Assembly: GCF_900156805.1 (NCBI RefSeq)
Contig: NZ_FTOQ01000026.1
Coordinates: forward strand, 1-38,067
Origin: Roseivivax lentus
Lineage (GTDB): Bacteria > Pseudomonadota > Alphaproteobacteria > Rhodobacterales > Rhodobacteraceae
DNA length: 38,067 bases
Direction of reading: 5' to 3'
Under the pieces are notes generated by a model that was not told the origin of the DNA, did not search any database, and saw only the letters and a program-made list of their open reading frames with translations. The translations under genes and the position numbers were made by a program. Below are positions 1-8,908 of this stretch, one piece after another; position 1 is the first letter of the stretch; each line of letters starts with the position of its first letter.

Positions 1-100
1 CTTCCTCGGTCCCATCATCGCCAATCCTCCCACCCATCGGCGGAATTGAATCAGCACCACGGCCCTCGATCAAGCGCGGGTTTTTCAACGGAATACGCCC
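1..100 (-). mobile_element. possible edge of an insertion sequence (transposase start cut by window)
   Basis: On the minus strand an ATG-ATG at 18-13 opens a frame reading MMGPRK and runs out of the window. I recall transposases of alphaproteobacterial insertion sequences that begin with MMGPR, and the sequence upstream of it (19-100) has no coding logic, as expected for an IS end. Only six residues are visible and no terminal inverted repeat could be confirmed, so this is a weak call. It could equally be the start of an unrelated gene. Confidence 0.28.
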
Positions 101-317
101 TTCCTGCATGTTGTGGCCATGCTTTGTCCACGCAAGGAGAACGTCAAGTGCGGACTGACAACTGTCGTCCGCTGCACGAGGCACGATTGTCAGCAGAGGG
201 CCGGAGGCACGCGTTAGTCATGAAACGAAAGACTGACCATTGACGCTTTCTACGTCTCGCCGTCACCAAAGAAATATTTCTGTAAACAGCCACTGAACGC
301 ACGATTGGCAGAAGCGC
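101..317. other. no recognisable gene
   Basis: This stretch upstream of the tRNA is lower in GC than the rest of the window. The open frames in it are short and lack good ribosome binding sites. I see no RNA gene, repeat or known motif. It may be leftover mobile-element DNA, given its neighbours, but nothing shows that directly. Confidence 0.4.
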
Positions 318-346
318 TTGACCGCCGCGTCGACCTAAAATAGTGC
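318..346 (+). promoter_or_regulatory. likely tRNA-Gly promoter
   Basis: TTGACC at 318-323 and TAGTGC at 341-346 are separated by 17 bases, which puts the start of transcription about 5 bases before the tRNA. The -35 match is good and the -10 match is loose, as is common in this group. An AT-rich TAAAAT at 336-341 is spaced too closely to serve with the same -35. Confidence 0.4.
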
Positions 347-358
347 TCGGGAGGCGTT

Positions 359-432
359 GCGGGTGTAGCTCAATGGTAGAGCAGCAGCTTCCCAAGCTGA
401 CGACGAGGGTTCGATTCCCTTCACCCGCTCCA
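359..432 (+). tRNA. tRNA-Gly (anticodon CCC)
   Basis: A complete cloverleaf is visible. The acceptor stem is GCGGGTG (359-365) with CACCCGC (422-428), followed by T429 and an encoded CCA (430-432). The D stem is GCTC/GAGC (368-371, 379-382), the anticodon loop TTCCCAA (389-395) gives anticodon CCC, and the T arm is GAGGG-TTCGATT-CCCTT (405-421). The first anticodon-stem pair (384 with 400) is a G-A mismatch; the other four pair. It decodes GGG. The 3' part of the gene is copied exactly at 523-570. Confidence 0.95.
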
Positions 433-433
433 A
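386..433 (+). repeat. 48-bp direct repeat, copy 1 (3' part of tRNA-Gly; putative att core)
   Basis: This block runs from the 5' side of the anticodon stem to one base past the CCA end and is identical over 48 bases to 523-570. Tyrosine-recombinase islands and phages typically use this part of a tRNA gene as their attachment core and carry a copy that restores the gene on integration. Here the intact gene is the left copy. Confidence 0.85.
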
Positions 434-522
434 GAAAAATCTCCCGACAGCCTGCCGACAAAATCCCTGTCTATACGGCGATAGTTATCTGATTTATATC
501 GTTTTTTCTCATTTTTGCTTTA

Positions 523-570
523 AGCTTCCCAAGCTGACGACGAGGGTTCGATTCCCTTCACCCGCTCCAA
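523..570 (+). repeat. 48-bp direct repeat, copy 2 (tRNA-Gly 3' fragment; putative att core)
   Basis: This is an exact copy of 386-433, at an offset of 137 bp. It lacks the acceptor 5' strand and the D arm, so it is not a functional tRNA. The 89 bases between the copies (434-522) are AT-rich with T runs, too short for any gene, and look unlike the surrounding DNA. The arrangement resembles the two ends of an integrated element from which nearly everything has been lost. Confidence 0.85.
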
Positions 571-709
571 TTCCTCACATGCAACGCCTCAGAGGCCGCG
601 ACCGCCGGTTGCGCGGGCAACGTGCGACGGCGCGCTTCGGGTGTCACGGTTGGCGTATGCGCGCACCGTTCCTGTGCGGCGATGTTACCGGGAAGCGCGG
701 CTTCGTGAC

Positions 710-738
710 TTGCGTGAAACACGATTTCGTCGCATGAT
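710..738 (+). promoter_or_regulatory. likely promoter of the small membrane-protein gene
   Basis: TTGCGT at 710-715 and CATGAT at 733-738 are 17 bases apart. The predicted transcription start falls inside the palindrome at 739-756. No gene or RNA was recognised in the DNA between 571 and 709. Confidence 0.4.
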
Positions 739-756
739 CTGAACCGAACAGTTCAG
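739..756 (+). promoter_or_regulatory. operator-like palindrome (TetR-type spacing)
   Basis: CTGAAC-CGAACA-GTTCAG is a perfect 6-bp inverted repeat with a 6-base centre, directly after the putative -10 box. A repressor bound here would block transcription. Its GAAC...GTTC arms resemble operators of TetR/AcrR-family repressors, but no such regulator is encoded in the window, so the cognate protein is unknown. Confidence 0.4.
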
Positions 757-797
757 TTTGATGCGGCCCTATGTGTCGCGCTCGGAAGGAGGTTCCG

Positions 798-998
798 ATG
801 TCCATGATCGCCACATATTCCGACAAGGCCCTGCCGCGGCTGTCGAAGCGCGAGTTTACCTTGTGCAAGGCCGCACTTCTGGTGGCGCTGATCGCGATCG
901 GCCAGTGGACGAGCCATGTGCAGGCCGGCGAGGCGGGTACGGGACCGCTCTGGACCTCCGTCTTCTGCGACGGGAACGCGGCGGATCGCGCGGTCTGA
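798..998 (+). CDS. small single-span membrane protein, 66 aa, unknown function
   Basis: I do not recognise this protein. The ATG at 798 was chosen because a strong AAGGAGG (786-792) lies five bases upstream; an in-frame ATG at 771 would add nine residues without a ribosome binding site. The basic N-terminal stretch (residues 10-22, ending KREF) is followed by one hydrophobic segment at about residues 23-38 (CKAALLVALIAIGQW), which could be a membrane anchor or an uncleaved signal sequence, and then a short polar tail with a single Cys. It has its own putative promoter, an operator-like palindrome and a terminator 50 bp downstream, so it looks like a real monocistronic unit despite its size. 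Confidence 0.5.
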   Translation: MSMIATYSDKALPRLSKREFTLCKAALLVALIAIGQWTSHVQAGEAGTGPLWTSVFCDGNAADRAV

Positions 999-1049
999 AC
1001 CGCGCCGGATCTCTTGTGCCGCGGCCCGGTCCCGAGGACCATTGGCGTC

Positions 1050-1076
1050 AAAAGCCCCCCGCGCGGGGGCTTTTTT
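1050..1076 (+). terminator. rho-independent terminator after the 66-aa gene
   Basis: AAAAGCCCCC (1050-1059), loop CGCGC and GGGGGCTTTT (1065-1074) form a ten-pair hairpin that ends in a run of six T (1071-1076). On the minus strand the same hairpin is also followed by T residues, so it may work in both directions between the convergent small gene and the response-regulator gene. Confidence 0.85.
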
Positions 1077-1093
1077 GTGCCCGGCGCCGCGGA

Positions 1094-1112
1094 GCGGCCC
1101 AATTCGGGCCGC
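1094..1112 (-). terminator. hairpin downstream of the two-component operon
   Basis: GCGGCCC (1094-1100), AATTC and GGGCCGC (1106-1112) form a perfect seven-pair stem with a five-base loop. It is 35 bp past the stop of the response-regulator gene at 1148. It lacks its own T run, so the T-flanked hairpin at 1050-1076 may be the actual stop. Confidence 0.45.
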
Positions 1113-1147
1113 GCAGTCGGTAGCGCCCTCTGTCGGAGCGCGCTGGA

Positions 1148-1792
1148 TCAGACGTTGACGCCGGTACCCTGCAGAACGCCGTGTTGCAGCGCGTAGCGGG
1201 TCAGCCCGGCGGTCGAACTGATCCCGAGCTTGCGCTTGATGTTCTTGCGGTGCGTCTCGACCGTGCGGACGGAGATATCGAGCGCGATCGCCACCTCCTT
1301 GTTGGACCTGCCCTGCGCCAGCTGCAGCAGGATGGTCTGTTCGCGCGTGGTCAGCGCCTCGCGGCCGTTGTCGTCGGCGGGTGCGATGGCGCCCTCGGCC
1401 CCGGTGCAGAGATAGCGCGCACCGGTATGGACGAGGTCGATGGCCTTCTTGATCTCGTCGGTGGAGACATCCTTCAGCACGTAGCCCATCGCGCCGTGGC
1501 GCAGGGCGGTGCGGATGTATTCCGGGCTGTCATGCATCGACAGGATCAGGATGCGCGTCTCGGGGCGGCGTTCGAGGATGATCTCGGTCGCCGACAGGCC
1601 CGAGAGACCGGGCATGTTGAGATCCATCAGGATCACGTCCGGGGCGAGCTCCTCCAGCCGGTCGATCATCTGCTGCGCGCCCGACAGCGTGGCGAGGACC
1701 GAGATGTCGTCGTAGGTCTCGAGGATCGCGGTGATGCCTTCGGCAACCATGGGGTGGTCGTCGACCACGACGACGCGGATCGGCGGGCTCAT
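1148..1792 (-). CDS. NarL/FixJ-family response regulator
   Basis: A 214-residue transcription factor of the two-component type. The receiver domain (about 4-120) has the acidic pair D11-D12, the phosphoacceptor D57 in LMDLNMPG, S85 and the conserved K107 in VLKD. The C-terminal LuxR-type helix-turn-helix (about 143-205) carries the motif NKEVAIALDISVRTVETHRK. Its ATG overlaps the stop of the sensor kinase gene (ATGA, 1789-1792), so the two are translationally coupled and the kinase is almost certainly its partner. The target genes cannot be read from the sequence. Nothing points to a specific named system. Confidence 0.92.
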   Translation of the reverse strand: MSPPIRVVVVDDHPMVAEGITAILETYDDISVLATLSGAQQMIDRLEELAPDVILMDLNMPGLSGLSATEIILERRPETRILILSMHDSPEYIRTALRHGAMGYVLKDVSTDEIKKAIDLVHTGARYLCTGAEGAIAPADDNGREALTTREQTILLQLAQGRSNKEVAIALDISVRTVETHRKNIKRKLGISSTAGLTRYALQHGVLQGTGVNV

Positions 1793-3282
1793 GCGGGCCT
1801 CCTTTGCGGGGCGGATGCGGCGGGGTGCGGGGCGGGGGCCGGGTCCACCGTTGCCGTGGCGGCGCGGGGGCTTTGCGCCGCGCGTTGGGTGTCTTCGGGC
1901 GGCAGCATGTGGGTCAGCGGCACCTCCGCCTCGATCACGGTGCCCCCGCGCGAGGACTGAATGCGCAAGTGGCCGCCCAGATGGTCCATCCGCTCCTGCA
2001 TGTTGCGCAGCCCGATGCCGCGTTGCGCGTCGGGCTCGGCCTCGCCGTCGATGCCGTGGCCGTCATCGGTGATCCGCAGCGTCGCGCCGCGCATGTGGCC
2101 GCGCAGATCGACCGCGACGCGGGTCGCGCCGGAATGCCGTTCCACGTTGGTCAGCGCCTCCTGCGCGATCCGGTAGAGGGCGATCTTGGCATCCTGATCG
2201 AGCCGGTTGCGGAACACCACCGTCTCGAAATCCACCGTGATGCCGGTGCGGGCGGTGAAATCCTCGCAGAGCGCCTTCAGCGCGGGGCCGAGACCCAGAT
2301 CGTCGAGCACGCCGGGGCGCAGGTCGCGCGAGATGCGCCGCACCTCCTGGATCGCGCCCGAAAGGTGCGACACACCCTGATCCAGCGTCTCCGCGGCCCG
2401 GGGATCGCCCGCCTGGACCCGCCGCCGGGCGATGTCGAGGGCGTATTTCACCCCGACGAGGATCTGGCTGATGCCGTCATGCAATTCGCGCGCGACGCGG
2501 CCGCGTTCCTCTTCCTGGGTGTCGAGGACGCGCTGGGTGAGTTCGCGCAGCCGCGCATCGGCCAGCCGCCTTTCGCGCAGGTTCAGCAACAGCCCCGAGG
2601 CGAAGACGGCCAGCAGCGCCAGGAGCGTGATCGCGCCGATATAGATGAAGGTGTCCTGCACCCGGCGCTCCACCTCGGCGCGGGCGGCGGCGACGTTCTC
2701 GATCACGTCGTCTATGAAGACGCCGGTGCCGACCGCCCATTGCCAGGACGGAAAGGAGGTGACGTAGGAAATCATCCGCGCCTCTTCGCCGGTCGAGGGT
2801 TTGGGCCAGAGATATTCGTGATAGCCCGCGCCCGAACGCGCGATGCGGATCAGCGCGTCGGTGACGGGCGTGCCGGCACTGTCGGTCAAGCCCGACCAGT
2901 TGCGGTTGATCATCTCGGTCTGGCGCGGGCTGACGAGGTTGGTGCCGTCGTAATCGTAGACGAAGAAGAAGCCGTCATCGCCGTAGATCATCGCCGAGAG
3001 GATCTGCATCACCTGTTCCTTCGCGACCTCGTCGTCCGGTGCCGCGGAGCCGTAGATGAAGTAGAAGCCGTTCCGCGCCTGGGTGACGTAATTCTTCAAC
3101 TCGGCCTTCTTGGCCTCGATGAGCTGCGTCTCGAGGCTGCGGATCTCGCGATCGGCCAATGCGCGGGACTGGTAGGCCACCAGGAAGGCGATCGCGGACA
3201 CCGCGAGGACGAGGGGAAGGGCCGCCAGAAGGAACAGCTTCTGACTGTAGCGCAGGCTCATCCGCTTCGCGATCCCGGTCAT
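1789..3282 (-). CDS. Cache-domain sensor histidine kinase (HisKA_3 type)
   Basis: A 497-residue membrane kinase. Transmembrane helix 1 lies at about 15-36 and helix 2 at about 212-233; between them is a periplasmic Cache-like sensor domain (about 40-205, with GFFFVYDYDG and WQWAVGTGVF motifs). A cytoplasmic HisKA_3 dimerisation domain follows with the phosphoacceptor H268 in RELHDG. The ATPase domain has N379 (N box), DDGHGI (407-411) and GIGLRNMQERM (422-432). The last 40 residues are Ala/Pro-rich and probably disordered. It should phosphorylate the regulator encoded immediately downstream. Cache domains of this type bind small organic ligands such as carboxylates, but the ligand here is unknown. 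The start could also be the in-frame ATG seven codons later. Confidence 0.9.
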   Translation of the reverse strand: MTGIAKRMSLRYSQKLFLLAALPLVLAVSAIAFLVAYQSRALADREIRSLETQLIEAKKAELKNYVTQARNGFYFIYGSAAPDDEVAKEQVMQILSAMIYGDDGFFFVYDYDGTNLVSPRQTEMINRNWSGLTDSAGTPVTDALIRIARSGAGYHEYLWPKPSTGEEARMISYVTSFPSWQWAVGTGVFIDDVIENVAAARAEVERRVQDTFIYIGAITLLALLAVFASGLLLNLRERRLADARLRELTQRVLDTQEEERGRVARELHDGISQILVGVKYALDIARRRVQAGDPRAAETLDQGVSHLSGAIQEVRRISRDLRPGVLDDLGLGPALKALCEDFTARTGITVDFETVVFRNRLDQDAKIALYRIAQEALTNVERHSGATRVAVDLRGHMRGATLRITDDGHGIDGEAEPDAQRGIGLRNMQERMDHLGGHLRIQSSRGGTVIEAEVPLTHMLPPEDTQRAAQSPRAATATVDPAPAPHPAASAPQRRPA

Positions 3283-3415
3283 ATCCGTTCCCTAGCGCGG
3301 ATCGGCGCGCCTTGGAAAGATGCATTGCGCTGCCCGTGCGCCCGCGCGCCGCCCGCGGCTCTGGTCAGCGCGCCCCGGGTCCGACAGGATGATGGGGCAC
3401 GAGAGGGGAGGCACC

Positions 3416-4255
3416 ATGATCTTCAGCGACACGATCTGCGCCCTGGGCGAAGGCGCGCTCTGGCATCCGGAGGAGGAGGCGCTCTACTGGGTCGACATCC
3501 TCGGCAAGCGGTTGTTCCGCCATGACGGAAGGCGGCAACGCGACTGGCGCTTCGAGGAACATATCTCGGCGGCGGGGTGGATCGACGAGGGGCGGCTTCT
3601 GATTGCGAGCGAGACGGCGCTTTTCGTCTGGGATACCGAACGCGAGGCGCGCGAGGATATCGTGCCGCTGGAGGCCGACCGGCCCGACACGCGGTCCAAT
3701 GACGGGCGTGCCGATCCCTGGGGCGGGTTCTGGATCTCGACGATGCGCAAGGACAAGACGGGGGCCGATGGCGCCATCTACCGCTTTCTGCGCGGCGAGG
3801 TGCACCGGCTTTATTCCGGGCTCGAGATCCCCAACGCCATCTGTTTCGCGCCGGGGGGCGCCTATGCCTATTTCTGCGACACGCGGGCGGGGGTGATCCG
3901 GCGGGTGACGCTGGATGACGATGGCTGGCCCGCGGGCGATCCGGTGGATTTCGTCGATCTGAGCGGCGAGGGGCTGAAGCCCGACGGGGCGGTGGTCGAC
4001 AGCCAGGGCAACCTGTGGAACGCCCAGATCGGTGCGGGACGCGTGGCCTGTTATTCGCCCGATGGCGCCTTCATGACGGCTATTGGCCTGCCTGCGGGGC
4101 GGGTGACCTGCCCGGCCTTCGGCGGGCGCGATCTGTCGGTGCTTTACGTGACCTCGGCGGCGGATGGCGCGGCCGAGGACGACCGGCTGAGCGGCGCGAC
4201 CTTCGCGGTGCCGACGGGGTTCAAGGGACAGCGGGCGCACCGGGTGGTGTTGTGA
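3416..4255 (+). CDS. SMP-30/gluconolactonase-family sugar lactone hydrolase
   Basis: A 279-residue six-bladed beta-propeller enzyme, cytoplasmic (no signal peptide). The metal-binding residues of the family can be placed: E12 in GEGALW, N95 in SNDGRADPWGG, N140 in EIPNAICF and D190 in KPDGAVVD. Such enzymes hydrolyse aldonolactones (for example gluconolactone or L-arabinonolactone) in oxidative sugar catabolism. The ATG at 3416 is preceded by GAGAGGGGAGG; longer frames upstream lack a binding site. It stands alone, divergent from the kinase gene across 133 bp and convergent with the glycogen operon, so the substrate cannot be inferred from neighbours. Confidence 0.85.
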   Translation: MIFSDTICALGEGALWHPEEEALYWVDILGKRLFRHDGRRQRDWRFEEHISAAGWIDEGRLLIASETALFVWDTEREAREDIVPLEADRPDTRSNDGRADPWGGFWISTMRKDKTGADGAIYRFLRGEVHRLYSGLEIPNAICFAPGGAYAYFCDTRAGVIRRVTLDDDGWPAGDPVDFVDLSGEGLKPDGAVVDSQGNLWNAQIGAGRVACYSPDGAFMTAIGLPAGRVTCPAFGGRDLSVLYVTSAADGAAEDDRLSGATFAVPTGFKGQRAHRVVL

Positions 4256-4321
4256 GGATGGGCTGAAGGTTCGGATTAGGATCGGAGCTTCGGTTTTGGG
4301 GGTGGGTCCACGAGATGTGTT

Positions 4322-4522
4322 GCTCGTGCGCCTGCCCGTGGGATGGCGCTATGAGGGCTGAGCGGTTGTGCTTTATCTTCGGGTGTCGCCGCGCAGAAGC
4401 AGCGGTGCGTTGGCGTCTCCAGAGCGCCAGCCCAGGGGGCGGGCAGGCGCTGGCGCGGCGGCTGCAGGCAGCCTTGATTCCGCGCCTGGGGTTCTTCGAC
4501 CAGACGGTTGAGCCGGGAAACC
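4322..4522 (+). repeat. structured intergenic repeat, copy A
   Basis: The first of two tandem copies at an offset of 218 bp (compare 4540-4742), roughly 90 percent alike by eye. It holds a hairpin at 4409-4431 (seven-pair stem, nine-base loop; one G-U pair where the other copies have C-G) and a second hairpin at 4460-4473 (GGCTGC/GCAGCC), followed by CTTGATTCCG. It lies between the converging ends of the SMP-30 gene and the glycogen operon, and no protein is convincing in any frame. The spacer at 4256-4321 shows nothing. Confidence 0.8.
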
Positions 4523-4539
4523 TGTCCACCAGGTGTGTC

Positions 4540-4742
4540 GCTCGTGCGCCTGCCCGTGGGATGGCGCTGCAACGGTTGAGCGGGTGTGCTTTATCTCCGG
4601 GTGTCGCCGCGCAGAAGCAGCGGCGCGCTGGCGTCTCCGGAGCGCCAGCCCCAGGGGGCGGGCAGGCGCTTGGCGCGGCGGCTGCAAGCAGCCTTGATTC
4701 CGATCCTGGGGTTCTTCGACCAGACGGTTGAGCCGGGAGACC
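4540..4742 (+). repeat. structured intergenic repeat, copy B
   Basis: Second tandem copy. Hairpin 1 is at 4627-4649 (GCTGGCG, loop TCTCCGGAG, CGCCAGC) and hairpin 2 at 4680-4693. Both copies share the start GCTCGTGCGCCTGCCCGTGG and the end TTCGACCAGACGGTTGAGCC. A diverged third copy is at 27683-27870, in the intergenic region after aglK. Confidence 0.8.
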
Positions 4743-4785
4743 ACTTCGCGAGATGCGGCCTTGGGTGCGCCTCCCGCCGACCCCC

Positions 4786-7155
4786 TCAGCCCTTCCGCGT
4801 AAACACCAGCGCCATCGAATCCTTCAGCACGAGGGGACCCGAGACGTAATCCGCCCCGATTCCCGGCGAGCGCAGCACGCATTCCCAGCCGAAGCCTTCG
4901 GTCCCCGGCACGCCGAGCCGCAGGGGGTCTACATCCGAAGTGGGCTTGCCCTCCATGTGCAGGACGGTGAAGACCTGTTCCCCGTCCGGCCCGTGCCGGA
5001 GCGCCGTGAAGACGGTCCGGCCGTCCAAAGGCTCCAGATAGCCGAAATGATCCTTCGGCCCGTAATTATCCCGCAGCCACGGCCGCGCCGCGCGGAACTT
5101 GCGCAACGCCAGCGTGTAGTCGCATTGCACCGGATCGAGGCTGCCCAGCGAATGGGTGATGTTGCAGTATTCGTGCATGTCGTTCATCCAGGCGCGCGCG
5201 ATCTCCTTCAGGCTGTCCACGGTGTAGACCGGCCCCGCGAGCTTGGGCTCGGTGGTGTTCAGCAGCCGCGCGATATCCTCGAGGTCGTAATCGGTGACCT
5301 CGACCAGCGCGGGCAGGAAGGTCAGGAAGCGCGACAGGTCCTCTCGGGTCTCGTAGCCCAGGGCCTTGAGACGGGTGAAATTGCCGGGGATGGAATAGGA
5401 ATATTCGTTGATCTGCCAATTGAGCGAGATCGCCTCCTCGGCCACCACCTTCACGCCGTACTTGTCGTCCTGGTTGCGCACGAAGCCCCAGGAGGCCCGC
5501 GCCATGGCGTTGAGGAAATCCATCGGCACACCGGGCAGCGCTACGTAGGTCAGCGTGTGCACCGCGGGGTTGTCATAGGCCTTATCGAGGATTTCCATCC
5601 GCGTGTTGCCGAGACGCGTGTTGATGTTCATCTTCGGGTTCACCTGCGTGCCCCGGCGCAGCGTGTCGTGGTTCGAGGTGCCCGAGATCCAGTTCGCGCC
5701 GACCGACAGGCATTCGCGGATGCGCCAGTATTTGCCCAGCCAGAACGTGTAGAGGAACGGCGTGTTGTGGGCGAAGGTCAGCGGCCCCCACTGGAACACG
5801 TCGTCGTCGCGCTGGCTCTCGATCACCGAGCGGTAGGTGGAGGAAAGCTCCCAGTCTTCCTCGGGCCAGGGTCGGCCATCCTCGAAGATGAACCACGGGC
5901 GATATTCGGTGCCCGCGACCTCCTGCACGATGTCGGACATGCTTTGCAGGTAATCGTCGTCATGGCGCAGCACCTGTGCGGCCGCATCCCAGTACTTGAA
6001 GTCCTGCGCCCCATCGACCCGCACGCCGTCGGCGCCGAAATTCACCTTGCGGCGCTGCATTTCCAGAAGGATCGCCCGGACGGAAGGGTTCTGGTAATCG
6101 AGATTCTGGCCATACATGTTCGGGCCCGCGAAGAAATGCCCGTTCAGCACGCGCAGACCCTGGTTGTCGGAATGGCCGTAGACCACGTCGAAGACGAGCT
6201 TCTTGGGGGTGCCGGGGAAATTGTGCAGGGCGGCGGCCAGGTCCACCAGCTCGTCCGGGCGGCCGGTCTCGAGCAGGACGGGGTTCACGGCGGCCATGCC
6301 GGCGATGACGTTGTCATAACCCCAGTTGGTGGTGTCGGGCCGCAGCAGGGAAACCGTGACCGCGTCGTCGTCGCCTTCGGTCTCGGACCAGAAATCGGGG
6401 CCGGTCTCGTAGACGGTGGTAGGCTCCACGGGCAGCAGCTGCACGCCCTCGTAGCCTGCGAAGATCTGGTCCGCGGGTTCCAGCGGCAGGTCGGCCTCGA
6501 TCCGGGAAGCCAGACGTTCGAATTGCCGCGTGAGCGCGGCGATGGTGCCCCCGGCCGTGGCGGTGGGCACGTGGATCTGCAGGATGTTCGAGACGGGCCC
6601 GAACTTGTGCGGCGCAGGCCCCTTGAGCGCCTGCCAGTATTCCGCGTCGCCGCGCGCGGCGAGCATGCCCGCCACGTCGTAAAGCTCCGCCGGTGCCATG
6701 GCGCCGAAAGGCAGCGACATGGCCAGCGGGTCGAGGATACGGTGCCAGTTTTCCTCCGCATCGCGCCAGCAGAGCGCGTAGAAATCACCAAGCGCGTCGC
6801 GATTGCCCGCCTGCATGCCGGACACCACCGCAAAGCAATGCGCCTCGGTGCGGATGACGGGGACATAGACCCGCTCGAATGTCAGCTCCTGATGGGCGCG
6901 GGTCAGATCGAGCGGCGTCGTGGGCGCCAGCACTTCGAGGAAGATGTCCCCCGAGGGCACGCGGGCATCCTGCAATTCCGGCACCCAGAAGCCGAAATGC
7001 GCGCGGCCCTCGGCGTCCACCTGTCCGCCCAGCCCGCGCGCGATCTCGCGCTCGGCGTCGAACCGGGTTTCGGCGGTCATCAGGGTCTTTTCACAGGCCT
7101 CGGCCCGGGCCGCGGATGCGGCCTCGTCGAATTGGATACGGTCCTTGAGCGCCAC
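4786..7155 (-). CDS. gghA: glucosylglycerol hydrolase-type GH13-like enzyme
   Basis: A 789-residue cytoplasmic glycoside hydrolase. The start is GTG at 7155 with AGGAGG upstream. The four alpha-amylase-like regions are present: DVVYGHSDN, GVRVDGAQ with the likely nucleophile D381, IFEDGRPW with the acid/base E425, and SNHDT with D497. Other stretches, such as NTPFLYTFW and GVPMDFLNAM, match what I recall of cyanobacterial GghA, which releases glucose and glycerol from glucosylglycerol, an osmolyte. Its length fits that family and is longer than ordinary GH13 enzymes. It is the last gene of the glycogen operon, 19 bp after pgm. The family call is by memory; the true substrate could be another glucoside. 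Confidence 0.65.
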   Translation of the reverse strand: MALKDRIQFDEAASAARAEACEKTLMTAETRFDAEREIARGLGGQVDAEGRAHFGFWVPELQDARVPSGDIFLEVLAPTTPLDLTRAHQELTFERVYVPVIRTEAHCFAVVSGMQAGNRDALGDFYALCWRDAEENWHRILDPLAMSLPFGAMAPAELYDVAGMLAARGDAEYWQALKGPAPHKFGPVSNILQIHVPTATAGGTIAALTRQFERLASRIEADLPLEPADQIFAGYEGVQLLPVEPTTVYETGPDFWSETEGDDDAVTVSLLRPDTTNWGYDNVIAGMAAVNPVLLETGRPDELVDLAAALHNFPGTPKKLVFDVVYGHSDNQGLRVLNGHFFAGPNMYGQNLDYQNPSVRAILLEMQRRKVNFGADGVRVDGAQDFKYWDAAAQVLRHDDDYLQSMSDIVQEVAGTEYRPWFIFEDGRPWPEEDWELSSTYRSVIESQRDDDVFQWGPLTFAHNTPFLYTFWLGKYWRIRECLSVGANWISGTSNHDTLRRGTQVNPKMNINTRLGNTRMEILDKAYDNPAVHTLTYVALPGVPMDFLNAMARASWGFVRNQDDKYGVKVVAEEAISLNWQINEYSYSIPGNFTRLKALGYETREDLSRFLTFLPALVEVTDYDLEDIARLLNTTEPKLAGPVYTVDSLKEIARAWMNDMHEYCNITHSLGSLDPVQCDYTLALRKFRAARPWLRDNYGPKDHFGYLEPLDGRTVFTALRHGPDGEQVFTVLHMEGKPTSDVDPLRLGVPGTEGFGWECVLRSPGIGADYVSGPLVLKDSMALVFTRKG

Positions 7156-7174
7156 TCGCGCCTCCTGATCGTTG

Positions 7175-8842
<1,668 letters not shown>

Positions 8843-8908
8843 TCACGATTGCGCCCAAGCATGCGGGTTGGGGGCGGAATGACAAGGGGCGGCTCCGCGA
8901 ATTCCCCG

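Noticed and set aside
144-461. Minus-strand open frame of 105 codons across the tRNA-Gly gene
   Set aside because: It is the antisense of the tRNA, including a GEGNRTLVVSLG stretch that I recall as a common false protein in databases; no ribosome binding site.
644-1102. Minus-strand open frame of 152 codons opposite the 66-aa gene
   Set aside because: It runs through the terminator at 1050-1076 and the promoter of the small gene, has no binding site and no recognisable domain.
1789-3282. Acetate-sensor kinase of the CrbS type controlling the acs operon
   Set aside because: CrbS carries a sodium-solute-symporter domain; this kinase has a Cache domain and is 34 kb from acs.
4322-4742. CRISPR array
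   Set aside because: The tandem units are about 200 bp with only two copies; there are no short repeats with unique spacers and no cas genes.
4315-4882. Protein-coding frames in the repeat region (several of about 100-170 codons)
   Set aside because: They follow the tandem repeat, break at different points in the copies and lack binding sites; the conserved feature is the hairpins.
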